From the NCBI GenBank assembly GCA_018398585.1, contig JAGTTD010000016.1:24661212-24725211 (forward strand): DNA of 64,000 bases, in the 5' to 3' direction. The notes under the pieces were generated by a model. The model saw only the letters and a program-made list of their open reading frames with translations. It made no database searches and was not told the DNA's origin. A program made the translations under genes and the position numbers. Source of the DNA: Simmondsia chinensis. Its lineage: Eukaryota > Streptophyta > Magnoliopsida > Caryophyllales > Simmondsiaceae. Of the stretch, positions 1 through 13,800 are shown one piece after another. Within the stretch, counting starts at the first letter, position 1. Each line of letters opens with the position of its first letter.

Positions 1-1345
1 GAACTTGTTTCACTGTCTGACTCAAAGGATCCTCTAGATTGTTCCACACTATTCTAAAAATACGAACCCCCAAGTCCTCTGGGATTGGATTGATTTCCAT
101 AGCTCGGTCAACAAGATCTGATAATAATGAGGTTTTAATCTGCTGCAAACATATTTGCATCACCGTTAATGCATGAAAATTAAAATGGCTATCAGTAGGA
201 CTTTCACAATAATCGCATAGCTCAGGCAATATGCTGTTGTATAGTATAATGTGCGTGGAGTTTTCACCGTTTCTATCAGCACAAACGCAGTTAACGCTGT
301 CTATTTCAACTACAAACTGGGTATTGAGCACCACTCTCGAAACTGCAGTGAGAATGCCTCTTATCAAGCATAATCGACTCAAAGGAGACAATTTTAAGAA
401 TTCAGAGCACAAATCCCCTTTAGATAGATTCTTGGTTATCGAATCCCTATGCTCAATATTGCAACCACTTGTCAAATTACATAATCGTTGATGAAAGACA
501 CCCTCAAGGATAAAACATCCAAGCTCCTCTGGACTAAAGCATACTTGAAGAGCAGCACAAAAACTCACCCCTGCCGCTACAAAACAGTCCCGTGAGAACG
601 CAGGTGATCTCAATACACTCAAAACAACACTCACAACCATTTCCAAAAGCTCTAATTCTCTAGGTGCCAACAAACTTTGATCTTTCTTTCCTACATCAGT
701 AAACTTTGAAGGAAAACGCTGAAGCAAGTAATACAAACAAGATAAAGCCTCTTGACACTGCTCCATCACAAGAGGCGAGGGACGAGCCCTCGAATTCGCC
801 TCTGAAACAACCGATTCCAACCCATTCACTATATCAGACGCCACCACGTCACAGCATTCTTCCACTACATCCACCAAATAACCAAGCTTTGGCGTACCCA
901 TCATCGACAACGCCACCCTCGACACGCAAAACCTCCTCCCTTTCCCACCCAACCCACCATACTCTTCACAAAGACCTCTAAAACAACCCCTAATAACCCC
1001 ATTAAACCTCCTACTTTTCGCCAAAACCGACACCAAACCCCTGTGCAAAGGAACTGAATTCTCAAGAAACAAAATTTCCAAGTAAAATCTTGCCGCAATT
1101 GCAACTAAATCTTCATACCCACTTGCTAATAGATTACCAAAAGATGATCCAACATTCTTGACATGGTTGACTTGTGCATAAATAGAACCAAGTGACGCAA
1201 GTTCCTTCAACCCACTACAGAATTTTGCTATTAAATCGTTTTCAAGAGGTAATTTGTTCAAGGAGTTCATATAAGAGTGTGGGAAAATAACAGCGCTGTA
1301 AGTGTAGCGATGGCGGTGCTGCAAGGCTCGCCATTTCGCTGACAT
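1..1345 (-). CDS. THADA: THADA-like protein (tRNA methylation regulator homolog), 5' part only
   Basis: An open frame starts at the ATG at 1345-1343 and continues without a stop to the left edge, giving 448 codons of a protein whose family members are about 2,000 residues long. The start reads MSAKWRALQHRHRYTYSAV, which matches my memory of plant THADA homologs (Arabidopsis At3g55160 type). The rest is Leu-rich and helical with no low-complexity sequence, as expected for an ARM/HEAT-like repeat scaffold. THADA proteins (DUF2428 family) are large helical repeat proteins; the yeast relative Trm732 partners the Trm7 enzyme in 2'-O-methylation of tRNA position 32. The DUF2428 core would lie beyond the edge. 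A (GA)10 tract lies 16-35 bp upstream of the ATG. The start is well supported because the conserved N-terminus begins exactly there. A second in-frame Met (around 1268) is less likely. Confidence 0.87.
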   Translation of the reverse strand, partial: MSAKWRALQHRHRYTYSAVIFPHSYMNSLNKLPLENDLIAKFCSGLKELASLGSIYAQVNHVKNVGSSFGNLLASGYEDLVAIAARFYLEILFLENSVPLHRGLVSVLAKSRRFNGVIRGCFRGLCEEYGGLGGKGRRFCVSRVALSMMGTPKLGYLVDVVEECCDVVASDIVNGLESVVSEANSRARPSPLVMEQCQEALSCLYYLLQRFPSKFTDVGKKDQSLLAPRELELLEMVVSVVLSVLRSPAFSRDCFVAAGVSFCAALQVCFSPEELGCFILEGVFHQRLCNLTSGCNIEHRDSITKNLSKGDLCSEFLKLSPLSRLCLIRGILTAVSRVVLNTQFVVEIDSVNCVCADRNGENSTHIILYNSILPELCDYCESPTDSHFNFHALTVMQICLQQIKTSLLSDLVDRAMEINPIPEDLGVRIFRIVWNNLEDPLSQTVKQV

Positions 1346-1360
1346 ATTTTGAATGAGATA

Positions 1361-1380
1361 GAGAGAGAGAGAGAGAGAGA
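1361..1380. repeat. (GA)10 microsatellite in the THADA-like 5' UTR
   Basis: A pure GA run lies just upstream of the THADA-like ATG, with a second CT-rich run at about 1402-1412. On the transcribed minus strand these are CT-rich leader tracts, common in plant 5' UTRs and core promoters. No further promoter element was assigned. Confidence 0.85.
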
Positions 1381-1890
1381 TGGTAAATGGGTTTCTTTGG
1401 TTCTCTCTCTCTCTGGTGAAGCGGGGAAGATTTTGCAGCAATGCCGGAGCATGAAGAGTAAAACCCTAACCCCTGAACCGGACTGACCCGGTTCGAAGAT
1501 GGAAAAATGAGACTGAAGATTGGACCATTTTAATTAGATCGGTTCAATTCAAGACTAGTTAGACATCAGATTGGATCGGACCGAACCAATGTTAGATGTA
1601 ATAAATCTAATCATTTAAATTCTTTGATTTTATTGAATCTACTAATCACAAAAATAAAAAATAAAAAATTGTGTGATCTCAATTTTGGCTTTTTAGAAAA
1701 ATTTTGTGAATAAATTGACTTGAGTTTTTACTTGTCATTACCCGAAATAAAATAAAACAAAAGATAATTTTCAAAAATAACATATTTTAAAAAATATTTT
1801 CTAGATTGACACTCATGTTAATCAACTAGTCCACGTGGATGCCATGTCATTGTTTTCTTTTTTTTAAGTTTTCGTAACTTTTTTTAACGA

Positions 1891-2194
1891 ATACCCCCCT
1901 TTGGAGGAAGCTATATTTTATACGCTATGGCTAACAGGATCTATAAGCGCTTTTATGTATGCATGCACATTTTTTTGTTTTTTATGTTTGACGTGCATGC
2001 GTGCATATTTTATAATTTTTTTTAAAATAAAAATTTTAATATTTGTAAACATAAATTAAACTAAATTATTTAGAAAGTTTTTAAATTAAATTAATTAAAT
2101 AAACTTATATATTTTTTTATTATCATGTAGCGTTTCCAAAAAATAACTAGCATCGGCTAATAGCGTAACAATACCTCCCCTAAGGGGAGGTATT
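1891..2194. mobile_element. MITE-like element with imperfect terminal inverted repeats
   Basis: The left end (AATACCCCCCTTTGGAGG) and the reverse complement of the right end (AATACCTCCCCTTAGGGG) resemble each other. The similarity continues inward through a shared TACGCTAT block. The right end itself is a 12-bp-arm palindrome around position 2182. The element is about 304 bp with no coding capacity. Target duplication and superfamily are not resolved. Confidence 0.5.
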
Positions 2195-3733
2195 TTATTG
2201 ATTGTTATTTTTTGTTTCCTTGATTTGGGTTCCACCCCATTGCATAGGAGTAGACCCAAATGGTTGTTATTTGGTCAAGAAAAAAAATATTGAAGGCCAA
2301 TTGTATTCAACAACTCAATACTTCAAAGAGACGAAGGGCAGTCGTATTCCTCCCTCCAAAAAAATTCCGAGCATTCTTTCCACTTTTACATTTCTCTATG
2401 CGATATCAAGTCAAGTCTTTGCCAACATTTCCTTGGTAACAGAAGTGTAAATCGTTGTTCATTCGGATAGTTTATCTGAGTTCGTTATTTTGTTGTTTGT
2501 GAAGTTTTTTTTTCCCACGAAGGATGCTTCGAGTTGCAGCAAGTGTTCATCTATGGAGGCTTCAGCATCTAAAATAGTAGAAGGAACAATAGTGCCTCAA
2601 GTTGCTGGCAATGCATATACAGCTTCACTTTTTCTATGAGCAAGTAACCAATATTCATGTGTTCCTCTTGTCTAGCAAATACTCACTAGGATCGAAATTT
2701 CTCGCAAATCCATATGTTCATCCATCGATCGATGCTAGTTGCTCTTTGTGCTAAGGAACAAATAGGCTTTGATAATAGAAAAGTTAAGCAGTCGTAGAAA
2801 GTCATCCAAGCTACTCGAAGTGATGGATGTGCCTCCAAATGGTAACGGTATGAATCATTAATTCGGTGGCTCTTTGTGAGTGTTTTGGTGAGCGGAAGTA
2901 TAGTGATATCATCCAAAACAATAATAAAGCACATCAATCCGACAGCGTTTTGGAGTGTCGAACTAAGTTCAAGGAACTTAGAGGTTACATAATCAAACTC
3001 AATTCCTAGTAGATCGAGGCACACTTGACGAGAGAGGATCAAGCCACACTGTTCAGATGTTCAGCTTTAAGAATCTTGATAACATATTTGAGAAGACTCA
3101 GTTGCATGCGCTTCTGTTGGGCCATAGTTCCAAGAAAAACAACAGCACCACCTCCACGCTTCGCAAGCAAACTTATGCTACAAGAACCCAGAGCTATGGG
3201 TTCGGCACTCAATCATAGGACTCCTCGAGCATTAATTCAAAAAATACAAACTCCAATGCTGCCATTACCTCTCAAAATTTAGCAGACAACAAAAAAAGAT
3301 GGACAATTCAGTTTCACTTTTGGCAATCATATCGATTCTCTTTTCAATAAATGAACATACATGAATAATAATTATTTAAATGTACACAACCTCTGTGCAT
3401 CGCATTAGCTAGACCTGTTGAGTTTTAAAAGAATATGAAAATTCAAATACCATATACAACTGTATTAGCTAGGTTTCAAATGTACTTCAAATTAGGATCA
3501 GGTCATCATTTCCCTGAATAAATGTAGATTTGGAACAAATTTTTATGAGGCAATTGGATTTCTTCCGAGTTCGGGTTGGATCCTCAAAGGTTAGTTGCTA
3601 ATGGAAATTACTTCCATCCATTATCATTCCTATGTGAGATCTTAGTGGTCCATACAAAATGGGTTTGTCACAAAATAGATCTCAAGAATCGCCATTGATG
3701 TACCACTTCGAATCACATCTATTCATCCTCAAC
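2195..3733. other. intergenic sequence between TBCE and the THADA-like gene, no gene recognised
   Basis: This stretch contains only short frames on both strands, the longest being 118 codons on the minus strand at 2686-3042. That frame has no motif I recognise and no supporting splice context. I treat the interval as non-coding spacer, probably with old repeat remnants. Confidence 0.5.
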
Positions 3734-3831
3734 AATAACAACCACCCAGTTCCTTAAAGAAGCTCTAGCCAAGGCAAGGTCTAGGAAGGATGAGATGTAT
3801 GTAACCTTACTCCTACAAGGTGCTACAACTG
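3734..3831 (-). mobile_element. diverged SINE body fragment
   Basis: A short insertion begins (in + orientation) with an AACAA-type tail and contains degenerate versions of the SINE body motifs found elsewhere in the window (GAAGCTC, AAGGTCTAGG, GATGTATGTAACCTTACTCC). It is flanked by a perfect 12-bp duplication TTCATCCTCAAC at 3722-3733 and 3832-3843. It has no 5S part. It lies downstream of the TBCE stop codon. Confidence 0.65.
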
Positions 3832-4525
3832 TTCATCCTCAACGTTTTCCATTTAATCATTTTTCTACTTACAAAGAAAAGCACATCCAACATAATGAGA
3901 TTGTGATCAACTTAGTTGGAATTTCAAGCCACTGTGTCAAATTCAGAAAATTATTCAGGATATCTTGTTAATGGAATGCTTATGAAGAAATATTAGGTTC
4001 AACCATTATTTTAGAGCCGCATATATTATTGCTAATTGGGCAGTGAAGTTTGGTCGTCATATCTCCTCTCTGATACCCCAACTTACCTTGTTACACATAG
4101 AAAAACTACCAAGCAGACAATAATTTGGAGATCAGCCAAGGAGCATATAATCTTGCCCAGACACCCCATTTACCAAAAAAGAGAAACAATTCTCATTATC
4201 AAATGAAAATGTCTCGTTAAACTTGTTGCTTCTCTGGTCAGAAGATGAGACTCAACATGATTTTTTGGAAAATAAGACATGGGAAAAGGGAAATTTGAAC
4301 CTGAGTTCTCTTATCCTATGAAAGAAACACAGGTTAATATCAAAAGGAAATGTGTTAAATCGTTCCTCGTTTCCTCAAACGGGGGTTCTCAGATGAGAGC
4401 TTCACCAACTCTGATACAACAAAACCTGAGGCATACCGTGCTATGCATATTCATACTTCTACTGCAAGTGGATTTAGCTCGCAACACCAGATATTTAAAA
4501 TCCAAATCATGCATCGTGGATCGTG

Positions 4526-4760
4526 CTAATCTTCTCCATCCACGAGAATCGTTGAATTGTTCCCAATACCGATATCAAGCAACGATGCCATTTCATTTTC
4601 AAGCAGTGTTGGAAACGGGGAACCCTGCCAAGGGAAGACCAAACCACCATTACTTGCAACCTATGACATCCAGACTCGGATACTAGAGCTAGACATCGGA
4701 CAAGTTCGGGTCTTTTCTAAGATTTTCTATATTTTTGGTCAAACATGTACGGGCCTGTTT

Positions 4761-4791
<31 letters not shown>

Positions 4792-7700
4792 GTAGTTTTT
4801 GGTTCTTGAGAAATTAAATACCAAGTTTTGAGATTTTTTTTTCTAGTTTCTGGTTTCGTATTTTCAATCTTCAGTTAAACTAGTATAAAGCTGAAAATAA
4901 GAAACCAAAAACCATAAAAACTCATTTCTAAAAATCAAAAAATACAAACAGAAAACAATACCAAATATGCATGAAGTGCCAACGTGTCATGCCAATATCC
5001 AAGTATTAGTATTACAGTGCTTGCAACTGCCATTAATGTACATCCTTAAGTTACAGTCACAACAGGAGCTTTTTTAAAATAAATAATTGATCATAATGTA
5101 AAAAACAACAATCACATATGGTTTTGGGCTATCTGATAAGTATATGATTGTTACGCAATGGGTTGTAATGGCCTCAAAAATAAGGTGTCGCATTTTATTT
5201 AGGGTTCTTTTACTGAAAACCACCTATATTTTAGGTGCAGTTTCAGAAAACCACCTAACTTTTCTAATTTTTCAAAGTCACACCTAAACTTTTCAAAAAA
5301 TTTTCAATGTCACATCCAAAACCACTATTAATTTTCCATCAAATAAAACGCTGCGTTTTGGGGTATAAATGCATCAAAACACCAAGTTTAACTTAATTTA
5401 ATTAAATTATATTAAGTAATGTATTTTACAAATGACGAAATTACCATTAATTTCTAAATTTGTAAAATTATTAAGAGTTTCGCAGGTTGCTACAACCTTT
5501 TGCCACCAAAAGAATTTAGAAGCATTTTTTATTTGTAAAATTGTTTATAATTCATTGACGAAAAACAAGTTTTATTGAGGTTAGCTTGGTAATTTTATAT
5601 TTATTTTAACTGAAAGTTAATAGTATCAAGGCGTGACAATGAATTTTTTTTGAAAAGTTTAGGTGTGACTTTGAAAATTTAGAAAAGTCAGGTGGTTTTC
5701 TGAAACCACACATAAAATGTAGGTTGTTTTAAGTAAAAAAACCCTTATATTTATCTAAAAATATTTTATATGTTAAGTTCTATCAAAGAGATATGAAGAT
5801 TAATAATTATATGATATTTGTTCAAATGTTTACAAACAAGAGGTTTAAAATTAATTTATCTTCCGAAGAATACCAACATGATCAACTCATTTTGCAACGT
5901 CTGTTATAACTGCAAATATTTTGATTCTAAATCTTATAGTTATTGTCATCTTCTTACAAACTCTGTAATACTGGATCCGGGAATCAAATAAAGGCTATTA
6001 GATAACGATATTACTGTTATATAACGGATCTTGAGCTAGCCACATAATCAAAAGATGATGGGACAAACCTCTTCTTGGAGAAACAACTTCAACTTGATGG
6101 ATTTCAGCTTGAAGAAGCTTTCACAAAGAATCTTCAGCTTGCCAACCTTATCAATAAGTGATAGAAAGAAATTAAAGCATTTTATCTAAGGGGGTGTTCA
6201 TTGGGCCAAATTTGAATCACACCGGACTGAAGACTAGAGAAAGTCAAAATGTTGGATCAAGGACCGGCCCAAACAATCTCGGTGCAGTACGGTCAAGGAC
6301 CAAATCAACCGGTTTGGTCCAGGTATTGGCTTGGACAGGTATTTTAAATCTCAAGAAATGTTCATAACTCTTTTAAGTCTGGACAAGAAAGAACTAAACA
6401 GAAGACCGCTGATCCAAACCAAGGACCAGATGGAATAGCAACTGGTTTGATTTAGACCAAGCAACCTAGTCTAACCGATATTTGAACATCCCCAAGTTCT
6501 ACTAGAAAAGCCTATGAAATGAATGATTAATGATTGGACAGATACCGTTGTGGTAACAGGCAGTTTCTTCGTCAAAGGTTCCTTCTCTCCCATTGATGCG
6601 CCAACACATTTTAGAGTGATAGCTGCAAAATTTATGATTGAATACAAGAATTTTCCCTAAATAGTCTCGGAGCTTTCAGTATCACACTCAGTTTGCAGTT
6701 TATGAATTGTGAAAAATCATGATAACACTTTCTATCCGTATTGATGGGCGGTGGTGGGTGGTAGTGCTTTATGATAAAACAAGCTTTTTTGGTCAAGAAA
6801 AATGACATTACGTTTCCTCTTTTCAATTTCAAGTTCTTAATAGATGAATGAATTACAAATGTACACTGATTATTGGAATGTTTTATTGGCATCTTTCTAG
6901 ACGAATGGAAAACTGTGAACTCAAAGTGATACTGAACGAGTCATCAAATAACGAGTTTCAAGGTCTTGGGTGCATACAAAGGAGTCCAGAGCCCATTTTT
7001 TGAGGGCCGGAGGTTAGAGTCGCTGGTCTCTCATCATCTATACCGTGCAAAGCTTTGAGTTCAAAAAACCTGAAATTGACACCCATGGATTAACCGTCAG
7101 ATCATCCAATTATTACCCGCTAAAATACACAAAAATCCCAAATAGATGCTAGTGCAAAACCCATATATTTATACAAAATGTACAAGGCAATGAACAAGGA
7201 TTTTCTACCTAAGTACCCGACTTGGGTACAAGAGTTGAACAATTATGTATCTGGAGGTCATACTCGGCTATTTTCTATGTTTCTGGTTTATTTTAAAGTG
7301 TCAAAGTGAAATAAAGACATCTAAGTATCTTTATTCGGCACAAGTATAGGGTACAGAATCGAAATAACAAAGGATCCAGCAACTAAATCCAGGAGAAATT
7401 TATCTTACAAGTGTGAACAATGATATGAAGGGTCATCTTCAAAGAAATAACAAAGGTGGTGCAACGTTCTGCGCCTATGTAGCCTGTATGACCGAATCTT
7501 ACTAATCTCGTTAACAAGTGCCACCATAGAAGTAAATTGCAGTTTATGGTTACATCACCATGATGCTGTGTGTGGCGTACATATTCAGTCACAACAATCT
7601 ATGTTATCTAGACTCGAGTATAAGAATTGGACCGAGTATGTGTCTAGATATCAAAATCGACTGTTTTCTAAAGTTCTTTCCTTTTACGTTTTGGTCTAAT

Positions 7701-10700
7701 TTGAAGTGTTTAAGTGTCATATACATAAGTCTAAATATCCTTATTTGACACGTATACTTCAGGGCAAAATAGAGAGTTGACACGACTATTGACGATAGTC
7801 ACACTGGGTATATATACAAACATAAGTTGACTCTAAACCTTGATTATCATAGTTTAACAACTATTGTCCGGGATATCGGCATCACGTGAAATCACATCAA
7901 TCCCAAGCAATTTCTTCTATGATAGTTGACTGTTGGGTTTGGTGTAACGGTTAGGTCACCCAACCCCCAAGCATGAGGTCTTGGGTCCGAAACTTACCTC
8001 CCAATTATTGATAGTCCTACTTAGGGCAATGTTTATCTCCATACCATTGTTTATATATATATAAAAAAAAAAAAAAAAAAAAAAAAACAGTTTGTAATAC
8101 ATACAGAATGATGCCAAGGAAAACCTCGTATCAATTTGCTATTTCTGCCAAATTAAGTCACCTTTTAGGAAGATCAACCAGCAGTGCCTCATATGATTAC
8201 TACATTACAGTGCCGCATAACATAACATATTTTAAGCTAACTACTACGGCAATGCCCATTAAGTAATGATACTTTTGTAACGACCTTCACAATGCTTATA
8301 TACTGAAGTTTATCTATTAGAACGTATTCATAAATGTAAATGCGTACATGTGTGTGTGTGTGAGTGTATGTGCGCGACGCATACGTGTTAAAAACTATCA
8401 AAAAGGTATAAAATTTTTGATCATATTGCTATTCATTAATCATTTGCAAACATAACATTTTAAAGCAACTTAAATTCTGTAAAAAAACATAAGGCAACTG
8501 CCACAACGCACTCTGTACGACACCGCACTATGGTGACACCTCCATTGTGACTATTATGTGACTGTAAACCGCGATTTGATTCCATTCTCTAAAAGCATCG
8601 AACAGATGTTCTGGAGTCTATTCACTGCTGAATGTAGACTCTCACATATGCTACACGCATATAGGTCGCTGCTGCTCGAGATTGATATTAACTTGGGTTG
8701 TGAACAATAAACATAGTCAATCTCCATTTTCACATTCATTGCCAAGAAAATTTGAAGTCCAATATCGGTATAATATCAGATCAAACTTGAAGCCTGACAT
8801 CAGTTATTGCATCAGATTGAAACACGCTGCTAATCAACGAGTGATAAACATTCCACTCAGGAAACAGTTCAAAAAGATTCCAAGAGTGAAAGGTTGTTAT
8901 TTACACATAGAGGTTCAGCAAGACTAGCGCCTAGTGAGACCGTTGGCATTGAGTCTTTTGGCTTTCTTAAATATTGTCCAATTGGGTGAAACTAGGAAAT
9001 TTAGTAACATAACGGTCATTACTATTGGATTTTGAGCTAGCTCTCATGCGATTGGTTGCTAAAAACAATACTTTTGTAACCTCCACTATGTGTATATATT
9101 TTATTTTATTAAGTATAAATGTATCTACACATTAAAAACTATCAAAGTTGTAGAACTCCTCCATGATTATATTGCGATCCATTCAATTTTTCGCACATAT
9201 AAGGCCTAAAAGCAACTTACAACCACAACAAACCGTGGTTGCGATCATTTGACCAAGAACCATGATTTGAGTACATGAGTGGAATTACACTTTTGTTTTC
9301 TTGCAGTTCTACACATGAAATCAAATATAGATGTAACAAAATTTGAAATGTGGAGACCAATCAAGCGCCGTCCTCCACGAATTGAGTGTCAATATTGTCT
9401 GACTAATGCATATGCCCAAACGGGCCAACAGTCATGACTGCCAATATACGATCAATCAGATGTATATTGGATTGATCGGATCAAACTACACAGAGTTTCT
9501 ATTGGTACCCAATTAACTTGATGTGTAACCTCTAAATGATGGAGGTTAGGGGATGTTAGACACCATTGAGTGTCTTGGTTGGGCCCAGATCAGCCATCGG
9601 GCTCAAGAGGGGCTTGCCTCGGCATTTAGGCCCATGGAAGCCAGATTCAGTCATGTGCAGAGCACACGACCACCAGTTTTTGCAGCTCAGCAGTATGACG
9701 ATGGCATGGTAGGACAACTCACCATAACAGATTTGCATTCTGATTTTTCCTTCTTGGCTTTTCCCTTTTTTGCCCTCAATTTTCTACTCTATATAAATGA
9801 TGTAAATGAATGTAAGCAAATCAGGCAATACTTCTTTCCTGCTCTCTTTCTATATAGCTCTTTAATTTTGTAATTTCAATATCTTAGGGTATACAACCAA
9901 AGCAGTCTAGCTTTGGATTGTATCAGTTTTCTTGCAATTTATACATGAAATCAAATAACAGCGTAACATATTTTGAAATGTGGAGACCGATCAAGTGGCA
10001 CGCTACATGCATGCATATACACATAGTTAGAAAAGATTGCAACAAAATGAACATTCCTAGAAATAAAGCTACAAAGGAAAAGAAATGGATCAACAAGCAG
10101 GTTGTAACTGAGAGCTACCAACCAAGCTTGGCAAGGTCTAGTGGTGATGATCACCGGGAGTCAAAAATATCGCCCGGGAATGTAAAAGGAAAAAAAAAAA
10201 AAAAAACCATGAAGCTACCAGTCCAAGGCAGCTCCGCTAATCGTGTTTTGCACATGTTCATGGGAAACTAGACGCGAAAATTATATACAAACACCTATAT
10301 GACAAGGCTTGATGAGGAAAGAACTGTATTTAAAGAAGAGAAGATTACCGAGGGTGGCACCGCTTGATTTCCTCTTCATTGTCATGGATCTTCGACATAA
10401 CTAAACGGACATACCTGTGAGAAACCAGGACTGACTTAAAATCTAAACCAGTGTTCAAACGCGCGGATTTACAAAACTAGGACAAAATCTTCACAGCAAT
10501 TTCGTAAAGATATATTTACAAAGAACCACAATTACAACAATTTTCTTAATTGTATTTCACTTTAATTCAATATGCATTTCAAACGCAAATCTATCTATGA
10601 AACACAAAAGCGCATTATAAGCATGGCATACATTGAAGCTGCCACTACAATTATGTTCTGTCCTCTATATGCCTTTATCTATCTCCCTTTCATATATTTT

Positions 10701-10814
10701 GTCGGTCAAGCAAACAATAAATTTCTGAGAACCAAATAAGATACCAGTAGAATGGCGTAATGGCTAGAAGAAAACATACCTAATCTCAGACTCCTTTCTT
10801 TCACGAGGACTCAC
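4526..10814 (-). CDS. TBCE: TBCE exons 10-15: linker and C-terminal ubiquitin-like domain
   Basis: Exons 10-12 give the charged linker (VSPRERKESEIRYVRLVMSK, then an HGIDDERP motif). Exons 13-15 give the ubiquitin-like fold: ITLKCVGASMGEKEPLTKK, VGKLKILCESFFKLKS and the end TILVDGED before TAG at 4526-4528. The Ubl domain of TBCE is known for proteasome contacts. The intron from 7070 to 10348 and the one from 6147 to 6545 contain only repeats and a MITE. Confidence 0.9.
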
Positions 10815-13800
10815 CTAACATGTTCAAAAGACAACAGTACTTCAGGCTGCATAAACTTGGAATAAAATGAATCTGAAATTTCACTAAGATTACCTCACTT
10901 CCATTTAGTACTTCAACTTTTGCTAACCGAGCAATCAAAACAAATCTTGGAATTCCTCCTCGTCCAGTATCAGCAATTGGATTCTCAGACAGCCTGACGT
11001 CCTTAATATACATAATTCAAAGGATTCATCAAAAAGAATGATAGCAAGCATAGAATAAAAACATCATCAATGCTGCTAGTATGCAATGGATTTGGAGCCA
11101 GCCATTACATAATGATGCTCCTACCAGCTGTCATGATGCATATTTGTTGTATTTATTTATTGGAACATAATGATAAATGTGTTTACACATAAGAAAATAT
11201 CAAAAGAATATTATTCAAATTTGTACAAAATATAAGAGTGAAAGCGACTATTTTTTCTAAAAAAGCCAGGGCAAGTGCCACATTATGTAAATCTGCAACA
11301 TCTAGCTTCTGCAACCCTGCGGCTCTAGCCGCAACAATGAGAATATCAATTTGATTCCATGGAAACAGATGGAAACTAGATTAGTTTGAAATTAAGTATA
11401 TTGATTTTAGTTCAGAACAATCCTCTGTTTTCTTAATAGCAAAAAATCAAAAAAAAGAAGAAATTCAGGATCGCACTTTGACAACAAGAAAACATTCGAC
11501 CTATATATGTTAGTTAAACATGTGTATAATAAGCATATTGAACACATCTCTGTATATTCCCATTTCAAAAGTACTTCTACTTATAATTGCCAATAATACA
11601 GTAAAGTACATGTTTTGGTGTTATCCGTATAATACCTGTATAATACATGTATGACAATATGTCCCCATATTTTTCCCATTTAAAAAATAAATGATAACTG
11701 AAAATGACCAATACCTACTCCTAAATTAAGTATCCTAGCCCTAGAGAATTGTATCACTGCTTGCTCATGCTTCGTGCTACCATTGCAACAATCATATTGA
11801 AATCCAGTAGAGTACATTAGTTGCTGAACTGACCGTTGGCTTGAACTACAATAAAATCAAGACACAGCTTGAGTTGTAGAGAAATCAGCCTTTAATTTTT
11901 CACATCTTTTGTCTAAAAGAAAAATGTTTGCAAAATAAGCCAGGATATTAGAATATGAAAACAGCAATGATGCTTCAAATATCACAGCTCCAAGGGACCG
12001 AAAAAAAAAGGACTTATCCTGTATCATCAAACAGAGAACTTTGCCGTTCATGCTTGAAGTCAGCATTTGAAGGTTCATATCTTTCTTCAATAAAGCCAGT
12101 GAGGCCTTGATCCAGTGGTAAAATATTACCAAGGCTGAGGCCTATGACAAGTGGTCATAGGTTCAAATCTCATCTCCTTCAACTGTGCTTGCTTACTTAC
12201 TAGTAGGGAAAAAAAACTTTCTTAAAAAAAAAAAAACCCATTAAACAATATCTTTCTTCAACAAAGGTACCTATGGCACTGTCAAGTTCTTTAGAACTCA
12301 AAAATTCCTCATCAGCAACCCATTAAAGCAGGATTCTCCCTTTTATATCCAGTTTGCGACAGGATCAGAATGCCAAATTAAGCATCACATAAAAACTCGG
12401 TAGAAAAATAAAACGAAAACAACTATATCATTATCACAATACTTGCAAGATATTGGGAAAGCAAGTAAAGACTATACAAAATACATGGTGGTGTTGCATA
12501 GGATGCAACACAAACAAAGACGGTTCTCAAATATGGTATCAATGCTCAGAAATGCAACGTGTTCTTCATGATTAAGCTGATTTCTACCCCTGCCTTTTGC
12601 TTTAAGCATCTAACAAGTATGCAAAAGCATGGTATGCTTGAATATGGCATCATAAAGCATTTATAAAAATTAGAGATTCAATAACCTAACATTCAGGCTT
12701 CGTCTAGCTAGAGTAAAAGTTATCTTTACCCAGAAAACTTGGAAGAAATTATTTCCCAAGGAAAAATAATCTAGAAATAGCTTTCATATATTGGTTTAAA
12801 AGAAAATTATAGCTTTCATTTATTGGTTTAAAAGAAAATTATTCTTTAGATAAAGTTTTCAAGATACAGGTTCTCACTGTTCAATCCCGTTCCTGGTCCT
12901 TGATTTAGCCCTTAACTGGTCTTTGGTTTGGTCTGGCCTGGTCCAAGGTTATAGTAATGAATATCTTAAACGTGATAATCACATGTCCAAACTAAAGCTA
13001 GGACCGAGCTAACTAAAAATTGGTCAATAGGGGTCAAATTGATATTATTTGAACATTCCTTGGTCAATCTCTAAGACTTTATTAGTCTTTAGTTGGAGAA
13101 TTAGTTTGGTCTTCTCCAAGTTTGGACCAATTAGCACCTCTATTTCAAGACCGTGACTTCCAAGTCAGTCCATGAAATTGGAATTCTGTAGAAAGGTCTA
13201 GCGCTGGTAGGGGTGCTACCTATACAGACCACAAACCCAGATCAAGCCTGGCGATTTGGACTATTACCGATTAGTTATTATTTAGTCTGGTCCCTAGCCC
13301 TTGATTCAGACCCTTACCGATCTTCAATCCATCCCAATTCAAGTGTAAACTGATGAACGTCTTCACAGTTTGAAATATCCATCGAAACCTAAAATCAAAC
13401 AGAATAAGGATAATTTGGCCCAAGAAAAGACATGATTGGTCATTCTCACCCCTTGTCAATGTCATGACTTTTAATGGTCTTCAATCTCGTGTAGTTCATT
13501 TTGATCCACCCCGAATTCAAACCGAAGAACACTTCAAAGCTTTGAGCCAAAAGTTTGGCCGCTTAGAATGACAATTTCTCCCGTTTTACAAAAGAAGGCA
13601 TACCAATAGTTGGAAAACATTTACTTTGGAAATTATTTTCCTCCCAAATATGCTAGCCAAACAAGGAAGCATGGGAAAACGAGTACCTTGAATCTAATTC
13701 TTCCCTCTACCAAACAGAGCCTCAAATGTGACAATTGAGCAACACATAATTGCCAAGACGGCTAGATTTATTTGTGATCATTTTATCTTTGACTTTGTTT

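Noticed and set aside
2686..3042. 118-codon minus-strand frame
   Set aside because: No recognisable motif, atypical composition, no splice or promoter context; probably chance.
12091..12170. A tRNA gene
   Set aside because: Only A- and B-box-like motifs are present. No cloverleaf can be drawn, and the unit has an A-rich tail and target duplications, so it is a SINE.
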